Origin: Bog-473 sp963704355
Lineage (GTDB): Bacteria > Actinomycetota > Acidimicrobiia > Acidimicrobiales > RAAP-2
Assembly (NCBI GenBank): GCA_963704355.1
Contig: OY969891.1
Location: forward strand, 496,001 to 560,000
Length of the DNA: 64,000 nucleotides
Direction: 5' to 3'
Part shown: positions 52,263-61,443 of the stretch, in pieces
Position numbering within the stretch: position 1 is the stretch's first letter
How the letters are laid out: every line of letters begins with the position of its first letter
Position numbers and translations under genes: made by a program
The notes under the pieces: generated by a model
Databases searched by the model: none
The model's input: the letters and a program-made list of their open reading frames with translations, nothing else
What the model was told of the DNA's origin: nothing

Positions 52263-53123
52263 CTACCCGGCGGTCCCGGCCGTCCTGGCTGGGACGATGT
52301 AGCAGACGCCCACGGTGTTGGGCCCGGCGTGGGTGCCGACCACCGGGCCCAGGTCGACCGAGAAGATCGGATGCTCGGTGGCGATGTCCTGGAGGCTCGT
52401 CATGACCTCGGCGAAGTCGTCGCAGGCGCCGTCCGCCACGGCGATGCGCTCGACCGGCGCGTCCGCCCTGACCTTTTCGGTCAGGTAGGCGAGCGCCCGG
52501 GCCCGGGTGCGCTGCTTGGACTCCTCGGCCACCTCGCCGTCCTTGAGCTGGATCACCGGCTTGATGTTGAGGAGCGACCCGACGAGGGCACGGGCCCCGC
52601 CGATCCGCCCGCCGCGCTGCAGGTGTTCCAGCCCGCCCAGGACCCCGTAGATACGAGTCCGCCCGATGCGATCCCGGGTGGCAGCGACGAGATCGTCCAG
52701 TCCCGAGCCGCTGGCGGCCTCCTCGGCGGCGGCGATGACGAGCAGGCCCTGCCCCATGGTCAAGGAGTACGTGTCGATGACCTGTACCGGCTTGGCGTCG
52801 AAGGTCTCGGCCGCCGTACGGGCCGAGTCGTAGGTGCCCGACACCTTCGAGGAGATGGTGAGGCAGAGGACGGCGTCGGCGCCGTCGTCGACGGCGTGTT
52901 GGTACGCCGCCTGGAAGGCGCCCGGGGACGGTGCGGAGGTTTCGGGCAGGGCGCCCTTGCCCCGGCAGCGCTCCCAGAACTCGGTCGGGGTCAGCTGGCG
53001 CCGGTCTTCGAACTCGGCGTCGCCGAAGCGGATGGTCAGCGGGACGACCGTGACGTTGTGCTCCTTGACGAGCTGGTCGGTGAGGTCGCACGCGCTGTCG
53101 GTGACGATGCGGACGCCGGGCAT
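52263..53123 (-). CDS. DegV-family fatty-acid-binding protein
   Basis: 286 residues from the ATG at 53123. The start VRIVTDSACDLTDQL and the mid-block ISSKVSGTYDSART are the DegV signature; the Ser of SGTYDSA binds the carboxylate of a fatty acid. DegV/FakB proteins present fatty acids to FakA for phosphorylation, but no FakA gene is in the window. In mycobacteria this interval between murJ and trxB carries sigM and its anti-sigma gene, which are not here. A 74-base gap separates it from murJ upstream on the same strand. Confidence 0.88.
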   Translation of the reverse strand: MPGVRIVTDSACDLTDQLVKEHNVTVVPLTIRFGDAEFEDRRQLTPTEFWERCRGKGALPETSAPSPGAFQAAYQHAVDDGADAVLCLTISSKVSGTYDSARTAAETFDAKPVQVIDTYSLTMGQGLLVIAAAEEAASGSGLDDLVAATRDRIGRTRIYGVLGGLEHLQRGGRIGGARALVGSLLNIKPVIQLKDGEVAEESKQRTRARALAYLTEKVRADAPVERIAVADGACDDFAEVMTSLQDIATEHPIFSVDLGPVVGTHAGPNTVGVCYIVPARTAGTAG

Positions 53124-53197
53124 GGGATCGAGTCTGCCACGGATGGGACGGGCGTCAGCAGGTTGAAACCGGCGTGACGGGGAGGTTGGGCGTCGGG

Positions 53198-54943
53198 TCA
53201 GGCCGGTCGGGGCGAGATACGGGCGACGCCGAGGGGACGAGGCGGGCCGACGGTCCGGGTCGGGCCGACGCGGCGGGTCGGCCCGGGTGGGTTCGGCGGC
53301 GCAGGCGGAGGCGGGGGAGGAGGTGATGGCGGCCGCCGCCGCCGGGCGTCGTGGAGCCTGCCCAGCCAGATCACGACGGCGGCGAAGGTGGCGCCGCCGG
53401 CGATCACCGCGCCGCCGACACGGGCGAGCAGTGCGGCCACGCTGGTCGAGGCCGAGAGGTTCGAGACGATGAGGACCACGACGGCCATCGGGACGGACGC
53501 GATGATCACCCGCCACAACGGGGCCCACGTCTCCGCCGGGGCCAGCCGGCCGAACCACTGGTGGAAGACGCCCAGGGCGAGGAGCGCGGCCACGGTGTAG
53601 GCGATCGAGAGCGAGAGCGCCAGGCCGCGGACGCCGAGCGGGTGGACGAGCGCGAGGGCGAGGACGATGTTGAGACCGTTCTCGACGAGGTAGAGGTAGA
53701 AGGCCACTTTCGTCCGCTGCATCGTCTGGAGCACCCGGACGAAATAGAGATAGGCGCAGAAGCCGGGCAGTCCGAGGGCGAACAGGGCCAAGGCCGCGCC
53801 GGTCGTCGCGGTCTGGGCCGGCGTGCTGTGGCCGATGCCGAGCAGCAGGGCGACGGCGGGCTTGGCGAGCAGCAGCATCCCGACTGCGGAGGGGATGACG
53901 AGGGCGAGCACGGCCCGGAGGCCGCCGGTCATCCGGTGCAAGAACGCGTCCCTCCGGCCGGTCGACCACTTCTCCGCCAGGTCGGGAGCGACGACCGACA
54001 TGACGGTGACCGCGATCACCCCGTAGGGGAGCTGGAAGAACGCGTAGGCATACGTATAGGACGACACCGGGTCGGGTCCTGGCACCTCGCCGGCCAGCAC
54101 GGTGACGACGAAGAGCGCGATCTGGTTGGCCACGACGAAGCCGAACGTCCAGGCGCCGAGCCGGGCGACCGCAGCCAGCGCCTCGTCATGGAGGTCCCAG
54201 CGCCAGCGCAACCGGCGGAGGTTGGCCTGGCGCAGGCTCGGGATCAGCGCAACGCCCTGGAGCACCACGCCGAGCGAGGTCCCCAGGCCCAGCAGGACGA
54301 GCTGCGCCCGGTGCTGCTCGACGCTGGCGAGCGAGGCAGAGTGTCCGGCCCACAGCCCGAACCAGATGAGGATCGTGATGCAGACGACGTTGTTGACGAT
54401 GGGAGCCCACGCCACGGCGACGAAGCGGCGGCGGGTGTTGAGCAAGGCGGCGCCGAGCGCGAACAGGCCGTAGGCCGCGATCTGGATGACGAACCACCGC
54501 AGGAACGTCGTGGCGACCTCCCGCTCGAGGAGCACCCGGTGGATCTGGTTCGGGTGGGCGTGCGTGTCGAGAGCGGTCAGGGCGTCGATCAGGTAGGGCG
54601 CCGCCAGGAGCGCCGCCACCGTCGTGGTGAGGAGGACGACGACCGACACGGTCAGGACGGCCGAGATCGACTCGAAGGCCTCCTCCTCGGAACGGTTGGC
54701 CAGACGTTCGACAAAGACGGGGATGAAGGTGGCGGAGAGCACGCCGCCCAGCACGACGTCGTAGAGCATGTTGGGCGTCGTGTTGGCGAGGTTGTAGGAG
54801 TCGGCCAGCGGCGTCTGCCCCAGCGCCCAGGCGAGGGCAACGAAGCGCAGCAGGCCGGTGACCCTCGACATGCCGGTGCCGACGGAGACGTAGACCGCAG
54901 CGGTCCGCAGCGGGAGGGTGCGAGCGCGGCGGGGGGAGGCCAC
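53198..54943 (-). CDS. murJ: Lipid II flippase MurJ (MviN)
   Basis: 581 residues from a GTG at 54943. The MurJ fold is clear from RVTGLLRFVALAWALG at the start (with the conserved Arg residues that bind the lipid II pyrophosphate), LADSYNLANTTPN, and about 14 hydrophobic segments up to LLARVGGAVIAGGATFAAVVIW. A Pro-rich cytoplasmic tail of about 70 residues ends the protein; it is much shorter than the pseudokinase extension of mycobacterial MviN. It flips lipid II outward. It starts two bases after the corrected DUF6049 stop, so the two are translationally linked. Confidence 0.93.
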   Translation of the reverse strand: MASPRRARTLPLRTAAVYVSVGTGMSRVTGLLRFVALAWALGQTPLADSYNLANTTPNMLYDVVLGGVLSATFIPVFVERLANRSEEEAFESISAVLTVSVVVLLTTTVAALLAAPYLIDALTALDTHAHPNQIHRVLLEREVATTFLRWFVIQIAAYGLFALGAALLNTRRRFVAVAWAPIVNNVVCITILIWFGLWAGHSASLASVEQHRAQLVLLGLGTSLGVVLQGVALIPSLRQANLRRLRWRWDLHDEALAAVARLGAWTFGFVVANQIALFVVTVLAGEVPGPDPVSSYTYAYAFFQLPYGVIAVTVMSVVAPDLAEKWSTGRRDAFLHRMTGGLRAVLALVIPSAVGMLLLAKPAVALLLGIGHSTPAQTATTGAALALFALGLPGFCAYLYFVRVLQTMQRTKVAFYLYLVENGLNIVLALALVHPLGVRGLALSLSIAYTVAALLALGVFHQWFGRLAPAETWAPLWRVIIASVPMAVVVLIVSNLSASTSVAALLARVGGAVIAGGATFAAVVIWLGRLHDARRRRPPSPPPPPPPAPPNPPGPTRRVGPTRTVGPPRPLGVARISPRPA

Positions 54944-54945
54944 GG

Positions 54946-57002
54946 TCAGTGGGCCCGGGGGCGGTGGCGGCGCGAGCGCCGCCACGTGCGCGCCCACCAG
55001 GCCAGGAGGACGGCACCGGCCAGGATGGTCAGGGCGATCCCGACAAACGAGATGGCCGTCGAGTGGACCGTGAGCACGGTGCGGCGAGGACCAGCTGCCC
55101 GTTCGCGGTGTGCAGGGTGACGTCGATGGGCAGGCGGTCACCCGACGTCCGGGCCTGGGCGGTCACCCGCACCGAGGTGGTCGGGTGGTAGAGCGTGAAC
55201 GACTGCGTGTTGCCGTCGGGGAACGTGAACTTGTCGCTCGAGAGGGTCACGAGGACCCGCACCGGATACGGCGCCGCCGACAGCACGGTGATCGGGATGG
55301 ACGCCTGTCGCGCCGTGAACGTCACGGTCCGTTCGGTGGCGAGGGTGATCTTTCCGGTCTGGCCGGAGAAGGCGCGCTCGTAGACGTTCAGGGCGGCCGC
55401 CCGATGGGTCGGGCTCAGTCCCTTGGCCTCCGTCGCCAACAAGAGGTCCGACAGCGACGTGAGCTCCGGCGGCGGGCGCCCCATGATGGCCTTGGCGTAG
55501 GACGAGAGCTGTTGGCGGGCCAGCGCGATCCGGTCGGCGGCGCTGTGCGAGACGCCACGGCTGGCCGCGCCCGATTGCAGCTGGCGCGAGTCGGGCTCGC
55601 GGTTGCCCCCGACCGGGACCTGCGCGTAGAGCTGGCTCAGCGTCACCGCCGTCAGTGCCGGGTTGCCGCTCAAGCCCCCGAGCAGCGTCTCGAGGAACGG
55701 CCCGGACACCGTCCACCTCGGGGTGGGCGTGACGACGACTCCGCGCGGCTCGGCGAGGAACGCGTTCTCGAAGTGCACGAACGACAGCCCGGCGAGGAGC
55801 TGCTCCGCGTCGAGCACCGGGTTGGCCGGATTGGCCGTGAAGCGGGAGCTCAAGGTGGAGTCGGACGCGACGGCGGTGACCGTCGTGCCGTGACCGAGGT
55901 CGAGGTTGAAGGGCTGGGCGAAGGTGTAGTTGCTCAGCCCGCCGTTGGACAGGTCATTGTCGTTGAGGACGAGCTGCGACGCCCCGGCCTTGTTCATGCC
56001 TGTCGCCAGCCCGTTGGCGTCGCCCTGGGAGAACGAAGAGCTCGTGTCGACCCAGGCCCCGCCGGACGGGCGCAGGCCCGCCGCCCGCAAGAGCGCGTCC
56101 CCCCGCGCCACCTGAGTGCCGATCTCGCCCGAGATCCCCGCCTCGGAGAGCGCCGCGACGTTGATCGGCACGTATGGCTCGCTGAGCACCTCTTCGGCGT
56201 CGAGCGTGGCGAGCTCCTGGAGGGCGTGCACGCCGTCCCGGGACTGGGTCTGGGCGATCCGGTCGACGGCAGCGGGGCTCACCGCCAGTGTCGTGGGCAC
56301 GTCGCGGTGGTCCGACAGCGCCGTCGCCACGGTCTCGGTGCCGTTCGTCCCGACCGGGACGACCACGCCGACACGCAACGCGCCGCCCTCGCCGACCGCA
56401 CTCGGCTCTTCATACGTGAGGAACGTGGTGAAGCGCGCGATGGGCGAGCTCGTCCCCTGGCGCTCGAGCGCGACGTTGACCGGGTAGACATCGCCGCAGC
56501 GACCGGTCAGCGGCGTGCAGCCGAGATCAAGGGTGGGGCCACCGGGCGCGCAGACCCCCGGACCGGTCGCCGGCGGGGTGACGCTGTCGTCGGGCAGGAC
56601 GGTCACGCAAATGGACGCGCCCAAGCCGGTGGTCCCCGCGGTGACCGGGATGTCGTTCAGGTGCAGCAGCGCGTCGCTCGTCGGGGTGCCGTTGATCGAC
56701 TGCTGCAACTGCGAGCCGCTGTCCATGCGCCCGTAGAACGTGACGCTCACGTGCAGCTCGGACGCCGGGCCCGCACGGGGGCCGACGGCAAAGGAGGCGT
56801 TGAACCAGGGCTGGGTCGCCATGACCCAGGGCGTCTGGCTCACCAAGGCGAGCGGGGGCGCGTCGGGGGACGAGGCGCGCGCGGCCGCCGCCCGATGGCC
56901 GGAATGTCCGGGGGCGGTGGCGGCAGCCGGAACGGTGCCCAGGAGAAGGGATAGAGCCACGGCGAGCGTGCAGAGGGCAGTCTTGGCCCAGCGCATCGGC
57001 AC
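54946..57002 (-). CDS. DUF6049 secreted membrane-anchored protein, interrupted by a frameshift near its C-terminus
   Basis: The main frame starts at 57002 with a signal peptide (RWAKTALCTLAVALSLLLG) and gives about 640 residues typical of the actinobacterial protein encoded before murJ (Rv3909-like). It then reads GQLVLAAPCSRS and stops at 55029. Adding one base near 55081 instead gives TVLTVHSTAISFVGIALTIL, a transmembrane helix, then AWWARTWRRSRRHRPRAH and a stop at 54946-54948, two bases from the murJ start. That end is the expected one for the family. The role is unknown; conservation next to murJ suggests envelope assembly. The break is likely a sequence error. Confidence 0.8.
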
Positions 57003-57036
57003 AGGGAGAGGCTAGAGGGCGCACTACCGTGGGCGG

Positions 57037-58476
57037 GTGCAGTCCACGTCGGTTCCCGAACGGTTCCGCCCCTATGTCGAGGCCACCGAGGAGCTCGCGC
57101 GCCGGTTCACGGCGGCGGGCCGAACGTTGTATTTGGTGGGTGGATCCGTACGGGACGCGCTCTTCCCTGGAGCGGGCGGAGCGGGCGCCGCGGAGGGGCC
57201 CGTGGGCTCGGACCTGGACCTGACCACCGACGCCAGGCCGGACGAGATCGAGCGATTGGTGCGCGGCTGGGCGGACGACGTGTGGACCCAGGGTGCGCGC
57301 TTCGGCACGATCGGGTGCCGCAAGGGGTCCCACGTCTACGAGATCACCACCCATCGGGCCGAGGTCTACGTGCCCGAGTCGAGGAAGCCCGAGGTGACGT
57401 TCGGCGACGACATCACCGTGGACCTGTCGCGGCGGGACTTCACCATCAACGCGCTTGCGCTGCGCCTGCCCGACATGGAGCTGATCGATCCCTTCGACGG
57501 CCTGGCCGACCTGGCCGCAGGGCGGCTGCGCACCCCACTCGATCCGGAGGTGTCCTTCGGCGATGACCCGCTGCGCATGCTGCGGGCGGCGCGGTTCAAG
57601 GCTCGGTTCTCCCTCGAGCCTGACCCGGCGCTGACCGATGCCGTCGTCCGCCTCCACGGTCGGCTGTCGATCGTCTCCGCCGAGCGCATCCGGGACGAGC
57701 TCGACAAGATGATCATGCTCGACGTGCCCTCGACGGCGTTGTGGTTCGTCGTCCGCACCGGCTTGGCGGACGAGTTCTTGCCCGAGCTGCCGGCGATGGC
57801 GCTCGAGCAAGACCCGATCCACCGGCACAAGGATGTGCTGGCGCACACGCTCGCCGTCGTCGACAAGACGTCGAAGAACCGGCTGCTGCGACTGGCGGCG
57901 CTCTTCCACGACGTCGGCAAGCCGCGGACGCGCGCGATTACCGACGGCGGAGTGAGCTTCCACCACCACGAGGTGGTGGGGGCGCGCATGACGCGAGCCC
58001 GCATGGAAGCGCTGCGCTATCCGAGCGCCGACGTGGACACCGTCGTCCGCCTCGTCGAGTTGCACCTGCGCTTCCACACCTACCGGCTGGGATGGACGGA
58101 CAAGGCCGTCCGGCGCTACGTCCGAGACGCCGGGCAGTATCTCGACATGCTGAACGAGCTGACGCGCTGCGACTGCACGACGCGGAACGCGGCGAAGGCG
58201 CGCGCCCTGGCGCGGCGCATGGACGAGCTCCAGGCGCGGATCGCCGAGCTGCGGGCACAAGAGGAGCTCGATGCGTTGCGGCCCGATCTGTCGGGCAACC
58301 AGGTCATGGAGCTGCTCGGCATCGGGCCGGGGCCGGCCGTGGGCCGGGCGCTGGCCTTCCTGATGGACCTGCGGCTCGACGAGGGGCCGCTTGGCGAGGA
58401 GGAGGCGGCCGTCCGCTTGCAGTCGTGGTGGGACGAGGAGCGGGCGGGCTCGGGTCGCGGGCAGGGCGACGGCTGA
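57037..58476 (+). CDS. pcnA: CCA-adding tRNA nucleotidyltransferase
   Basis: 479 residues from a GTG at 57037. The polymerase head has LVGGSVRDAL and the catalytic GSDLDLTTDA, then RRDFTINALAL and DPLRMLRAARFKARF, all class II nucleotidyltransferase motifs. An HD domain follows with LFHDVGKPRTR. It adds or repairs the CCA end of tRNAs; the tRNA-Leu of this window does not encode CCA. It is divergent from the DUF6049 gene with 34 bases between, the same arrangement as in mycobacteria except that the NUDIX gene (mutT4) is absent. Confidence 0.93.
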   Translation: MQSTSVPERFRPYVEATEELARRFTAAGRTLYLVGGSVRDALFPGAGGAGAAEGPVGSDLDLTTDARPDEIERLVRGWADDVWTQGARFGTIGCRKGSHVYEITTHRAEVYVPESRKPEVTFGDDITVDLSRRDFTINALALRLPDMELIDPFDGLADLAAGRLRTPLDPEVSFGDDPLRMLRAARFKARFSLEPDPALTDAVVRLHGRLSIVSAERIRDELDKMIMLDVPSTALWFVVRTGLADEFLPELPAMALEQDPIHRHKDVLAHTLAVVDKTSKNRLLRLAALFHDVGKPRTRAITDGGVSFHHHEVVGARMTRARMEALRYPSADVDTVVRLVELHLRFHTYRLGWTDKAVRRYVRDAGQYLDMLNELTRCDCTTRNAAKARALARRMDELQARIAELRAQEELDALRPDLSGNQVMELLGIGPGPAVGRALAFLMDLRLDEGPLGEEEAAVRLQSWWDEERAGSGRGQGDG

Positions 58477-58511
58477 GCAGCGGGGCGGCGGACCGGGCTA
58501 CCGTCGGCACC

Positions 58512-58997
58512 ATGACGCGCATTCAGGCACCGGACAGCGGCATGGGGGAGCACATCGACTGGGCGCTCCTGCGCCCGGAGATGGCGGCGGGCATGGGAAA
58601 GCTCTCGGCGGCCGTCTACGGCAACTCACAGCTGTCCGTGCGCGAGCGCGAGGCGGCGCGGTGGACGATCGCGCTGATCAACGACTGCGCCGTGTGCCGT
58701 GACACCCGGGCCCGTGACGGCGAGCAGGTCGGCGCGGGCGAGCCCTTCTACGCCGAAGTCACCGACTGGCGCGCCGCGACGGGATTGAGCGAGCGGGAGC
58801 GGCTGGCGGCCGAGTTCGCGGAGCGGTTCGCCATTGACCACCTGGCCATGGACGAGGACTTGTGGGGTCGCCTGCACGCCGCCTACTCCGACGCCGAGCT
58901 GGCCGACCTCACGATCTGCTGCGGCTGCTTCCTCGGGATGGGCCGGACGCTCGCCGTCGTCGGGGCGCGGGCGCCCGACGAGCGCATTCTCGTCTGA
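58512..58997 (+). CDS. AhpD-like carboxymuconolactone decarboxylase-family protein
   Basis: 161 residues from the ATG at 58512. The CxxC motif CAVC lies at 59-62 in a helix (IALINDCAVCRDTRA), as in AhpD-type peroxidase partners, with surrounding helices typical of the carboxymuconolactone decarboxylase fold. A second pair, CCGC, occurs near the end (TICCGCFLGMGR). AhpD proteins use the CxxC thiols for peroxide reduction or disulphide exchange; the true function here is unknown. It follows pcnA by 35 bases, with TACCGT at 58499 as a possible -10. Confidence 0.78.
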   Translation: MTRIQAPDSGMGEHIDWALLRPEMAAGMGKLSAAVYGNSQLSVREREAARWTIALINDCAVCRDTRARDGEQVGAGEPFYAEVTDWRAATGLSERERLAAEFAERFAIDHLAMDEDLWGRLHAAYSDAELADLTICCGCFLGMGRTLAVVGARAPDERILV

Positions 58998-59040
58998 ACC
59001 GCTTGTACGGTTCCGGCGGTTCGGCTGGGGCCTCCGCGGG

Positions 59041-60141
59041 TCAGTCGGCCGGCCAGGTCCCTTGCGTCTCGCCGGCCTCGAAGGCCTCGACCATGGCGTG
59101 GGCGACGTCGTCGTGGTACTGCACCGGCGGCGACTTCATGAAGTAGGCGGAAGGGCCGAGCAGTGGGCCGCCGATACCGCGGTCGAGTGCCAGCTTGGCG
59201 CAGCGGACGGCGTCGATGATCACGCCCGCTGAGTTGGGTGAGTCCCACACCTCGAGCTTGAGCTCCAGGTTCAGCGGCACATCGCCGAAGTTGCGGCCCT
59301 CCATGCGGATGTAGGCCCACTTGCGGTCCTTCAGCCACGGCACGTGGTCGGACGGCCCGACGTGGATGTCGTCCGCGTCGAGCACGTTGTCCTCGATCTG
59401 GCTGGTGACGGCCTGGGTCTTCGAGACCTTCTTCGACTCGAGACGCTCACGCTCGAGCATGTTCTTGAAGTCCATGTTCCCGCCGAAGTTGAGCTGGTAG
59501 GTGTGGTCGAGGGCGAGACCACGGTCCTCGAACAAGCGGGTGAGGATGCGGTGGACGATGGTGGAGCCCACCTGGCTCTTGATGTCGTCACCCACGATGG
59601 GCACGCCGGCGTCACGGAATTTGCGGGCCCACTCGGGGTCCGACGCGATGAAGACCGGGATGGCGTTGACGAAGGCCACCCCGGCGTCGAGGCAGGCCTG
59701 GGCGTAGTGGCGCTGGGCCTGCTCGGAGCCGACGGGCAGGTACGAGACCAGCACGTCCGCCCGGGCGTCCCGCAATGCCTGTGCGACGTCCACCGCTTCG
59801 ACCGGGGACTCCTCGACGATCTCCTTGTAGTACTTCCCGAGGCCGTCGAGCGTCGGCCCGCGCTGGACAGTGACCCCGAGCTCGCCCACCTCGGCGAAGC
59901 GGACCGTGTTGTTGTGGCCGGCATGGATCGCCTTGCCGAGGTCGGTGCCGACCTTGGTCTGGTCCACGTCGAACGCCGCCACGGGCACCAGGTCATGGAC
60001 GTGGTACCCGCCGAGCTCCACGTGCATCAGCCCGGGTACGACGTCGTCGGGATGGGCGGCGCGGTAGTACGTGATCCCCTGGACGAGCGAACTGGCGCAA
60101 TTGCCGACGCCGGCAATCGCGAGGCGGATGGGGCTGGACAT
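59041..60141 (-). CDS. ino1: Inositol-3-phosphate synthase
   Basis: 366 residues. The NAD-binding start IRLAIAGVGNCASSLVQG, the central NAIPVFIASDPEWARKF and the catalytic-tetrad region SQVGSTI, NFGGNMDFKNM and DSPNSAGVIIDAVRCAKLAL match actinobacterial MIPS of the mycobacterial Ino1 type. It makes myo-inositol-1-phosphate from glucose-6-phosphate, the first step towards phosphatidylinositol, mycothiol and related cell-envelope lipids. It follows padR by 43 bases on the same strand. Ino1 next to a PadR regulator and a DUF5318 gene is the mycobacterial arrangement. Confidence 0.93.
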   Translation of the reverse strand: MSSPIRLAIAGVGNCASSLVQGITYYRAAHPDDVVPGLMHVELGGYHVHDLVPVAAFDVDQTKVGTDLGKAIHAGHNNTVRFAEVGELGVTVQRGPTLDGLGKYYKEIVEESPVEAVDVAQALRDARADVLVSYLPVGSEQAQRHYAQACLDAGVAFVNAIPVFIASDPEWARKFRDAGVPIVGDDIKSQVGSTIVHRILTRLFEDRGLALDHTYQLNFGGNMDFKNMLERERLESKKVSKTQAVTSQIEDNVLDADDIHVGPSDHVPWLKDRKWAYIRMEGRNFGDVPLNLELKLEVWDSPNSAGVIIDAVRCAKLALDRGIGGPLLGPSAYFMKSPPVQYHDDVAHAMVEAFEAGETQGTWPAD

Positions 60142-60184
60142 TGACGGGTCTCCTTCTGTTATCCGGTGGTGCGAGTCGTGGTCC

Positions 60185-60844
60185 TCAAAGGACCGGCTCG
60201 GGGTTGGCGACCCCGGCTCCGGCCTCGGGGGCTCCAGCGACTCCTGCGGTGGCGAGCGAGGCGCGCTCGGAAGCGATCAGCGTGTCGAGCCAGCTGATGT
60301 CGCGAGCGACGCCGTCGGCCGTGTGCTGCACGACCGAGCGGGCGTAGACGTCGAGATCCTCGCCGGCGTTCTGCGTCTCACCGAGGCGTTGGACCAGAAG
60401 GGCGCGCCGGCGCTCCAGCAGGGCCAGGCGGGCCTGCGGTGCGAGGTGCCGGGCGAAGGCCAGGCGGAGCCCGAAACTGCGGGCGTCGTCGGCCGCTCCG
60501 CTGCCCGCCAGTAGCTCAGTGAAGAGCTGCCGACCGGCGTCGGTGATCCGGTACACCTTGCGGCCTCGGCGACCGCGGGCGGGGGAGTGACGCCGGGCGC
60601 GCAGCACAGCGAGTTCCCCGCTGAGCGATCCGGTGGGGGGGGCCGGCGCGGGTGGGGCGCTCTCGGACGAGGCGCCCTCGGTGGCGACCACGGCACCCGC
60701 CTTCTCAAGCCGGGTCAGCGCCGGGTAGATGGAGCCGAAGGAGACGTTGGCGAGGATCCCCAGGTGCTCACGCAGCCGCCGGCGGATCTCGTAGCCGTGG
60801 AGGTCACGCTCCTCGAGGAGGCCCAGAATGGCCATGTCCAACAT
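60185..60844 (-). CDS. PadR-family transcriptional regulator
   Basis: 219 residues. The winged helix (1-85) has ILGLLEERDLHGYEIRRRLRE and FGSIYPALTRLEKAGAV, the PadR DNA-binding signature; an Ala/Pro/Ser insertion interrupts the wing (about 58-80) and the C-terminal helices (Vir_act_alpha_C type) serve for dimerisation. It may control ino1, which lies downstream on the same strand, and itself: a perfect palindrome typical of PadR operators sits 11-27 bases upstream of its start. The inducing signal is unknown. Confidence 0.88.
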   Translation of the reverse strand: MLDMAILGLLEERDLHGYEIRRRLREHLGILANVSFGSIYPALTRLEKAGAVVATEGASSESAPPAPAPPTGSLSGELAVLRARRHSPARGRRGRKVYRITDAGRQLFTELLAGSGAADDARSFGLRLAFARHLAPQARLALLERRRALLVQRLGETQNAGEDLDVYARSVVQHTADGVARDISWLDTLIASERASLATAGVAGAPEAGAGVANPEPVL

Positions 60845-60854
60845 TGCGAAGCAG

Positions 60855-60871
60855 TATATCGAATCGATATA
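60855..60871. promoter_or_regulatory. PadR operator candidate
   Basis: TATATCG (60855-60861) and CGATATA (60865-60871) are perfect inverted copies around AAT, 11-27 bases ahead of padR. The AT-rich palindrome stands out in this GC-rich region and has the symmetry of PadR-family operators. Binding would block the padR-ino1 promoter. Confidence 0.65.
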
Positions 60872-60990
60872 GCGTTGTACAGGGATTCGTCACAGAGGCG
60901 TCACGACGATGCCCGAATCAGGCACGAGGGCGTTGGAATTTGGGCTCGGGGTGGGTGGGCTCCGAAGAGCCGAGAGGTAGCCTGGCCGCC

Positions 60991-61443
60991 GTGTCAGTCA
61001 CCTCGGAGCCGAGGTCATCTTCCCGGGCGGTCAGCCCCGACGTCACGGCCCAGGTGGAATACCGGATCGTCCGCAACGGCTTGGTCAGAGACGTCGAACG
61101 CGGCCGGGTGCTCCGCACCGACGTATGCGACGCCCACCCCGAACTCCTGCGGGCGGCACGCAACGTTGGCCGTCCGACCAAGGAGGTTTGCCCGATCTGC
61201 GACGAAGGGCGGGTCGTGACCGTCACTTTCGTGTTCGGGGCGAAGCTGCCGCCCGGTGGACGGTGTCCCGGGACGGCCGCCGAACTCAAGGCGCTGTGCC
61301 GGCGACCGGAGCCCGTCCTCTGTTACGAGGTCGAGGTATGCCCCGCGTGCGCCTGGCATCACCTGATGCGCAAGTACCCGGCCGGGGGCGGGCGTCGTCG
61401 GAGCCGGACGCCCATGCAGCCCGACAAGGGGACGCCGAAGTGA
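60991..61443 (+). CDS. DUF5318 zinc-ribbon protein
   Basis: 150 residues from a GTG at 60991. Two CxxC pairs, CPIC and CPAC, with VEYRIVRNGLVRDVERGRV and HPELLRAARNVGRPT before them, match the actinobacterial DUF5318 family, whose function is unknown. The pairs probably bind zinc. The frame is open upstream, but the family homology begins here and TAGCCT near 60978 may be a -10. Its stop overlaps the panB GTG by four bases, so the two are coupled. The mycobacterial homologue sits before ponA1 instead. Confidence 0.82.
   Translation: MSVTSEPRSSSRAVSPDVTAQVEYRIVRNGLVRDVERGRVLRTDVCDAHPELLRAARNVGRPTKEVCPICDEGRVVTVTFVFGAKLPPGGRCPGTAAELKALCRRPEPVLCYEVEVCPACAWHHLMRKYPAGGGRRRSRTPMQPDKGTPK

Noticed and set aside
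53351..55120. A 589-codon open frame opposite murJ
   Set aside because: Antisense to murJ with runs of Arg, Gly, Asp and Glu typical of a shadow frame.
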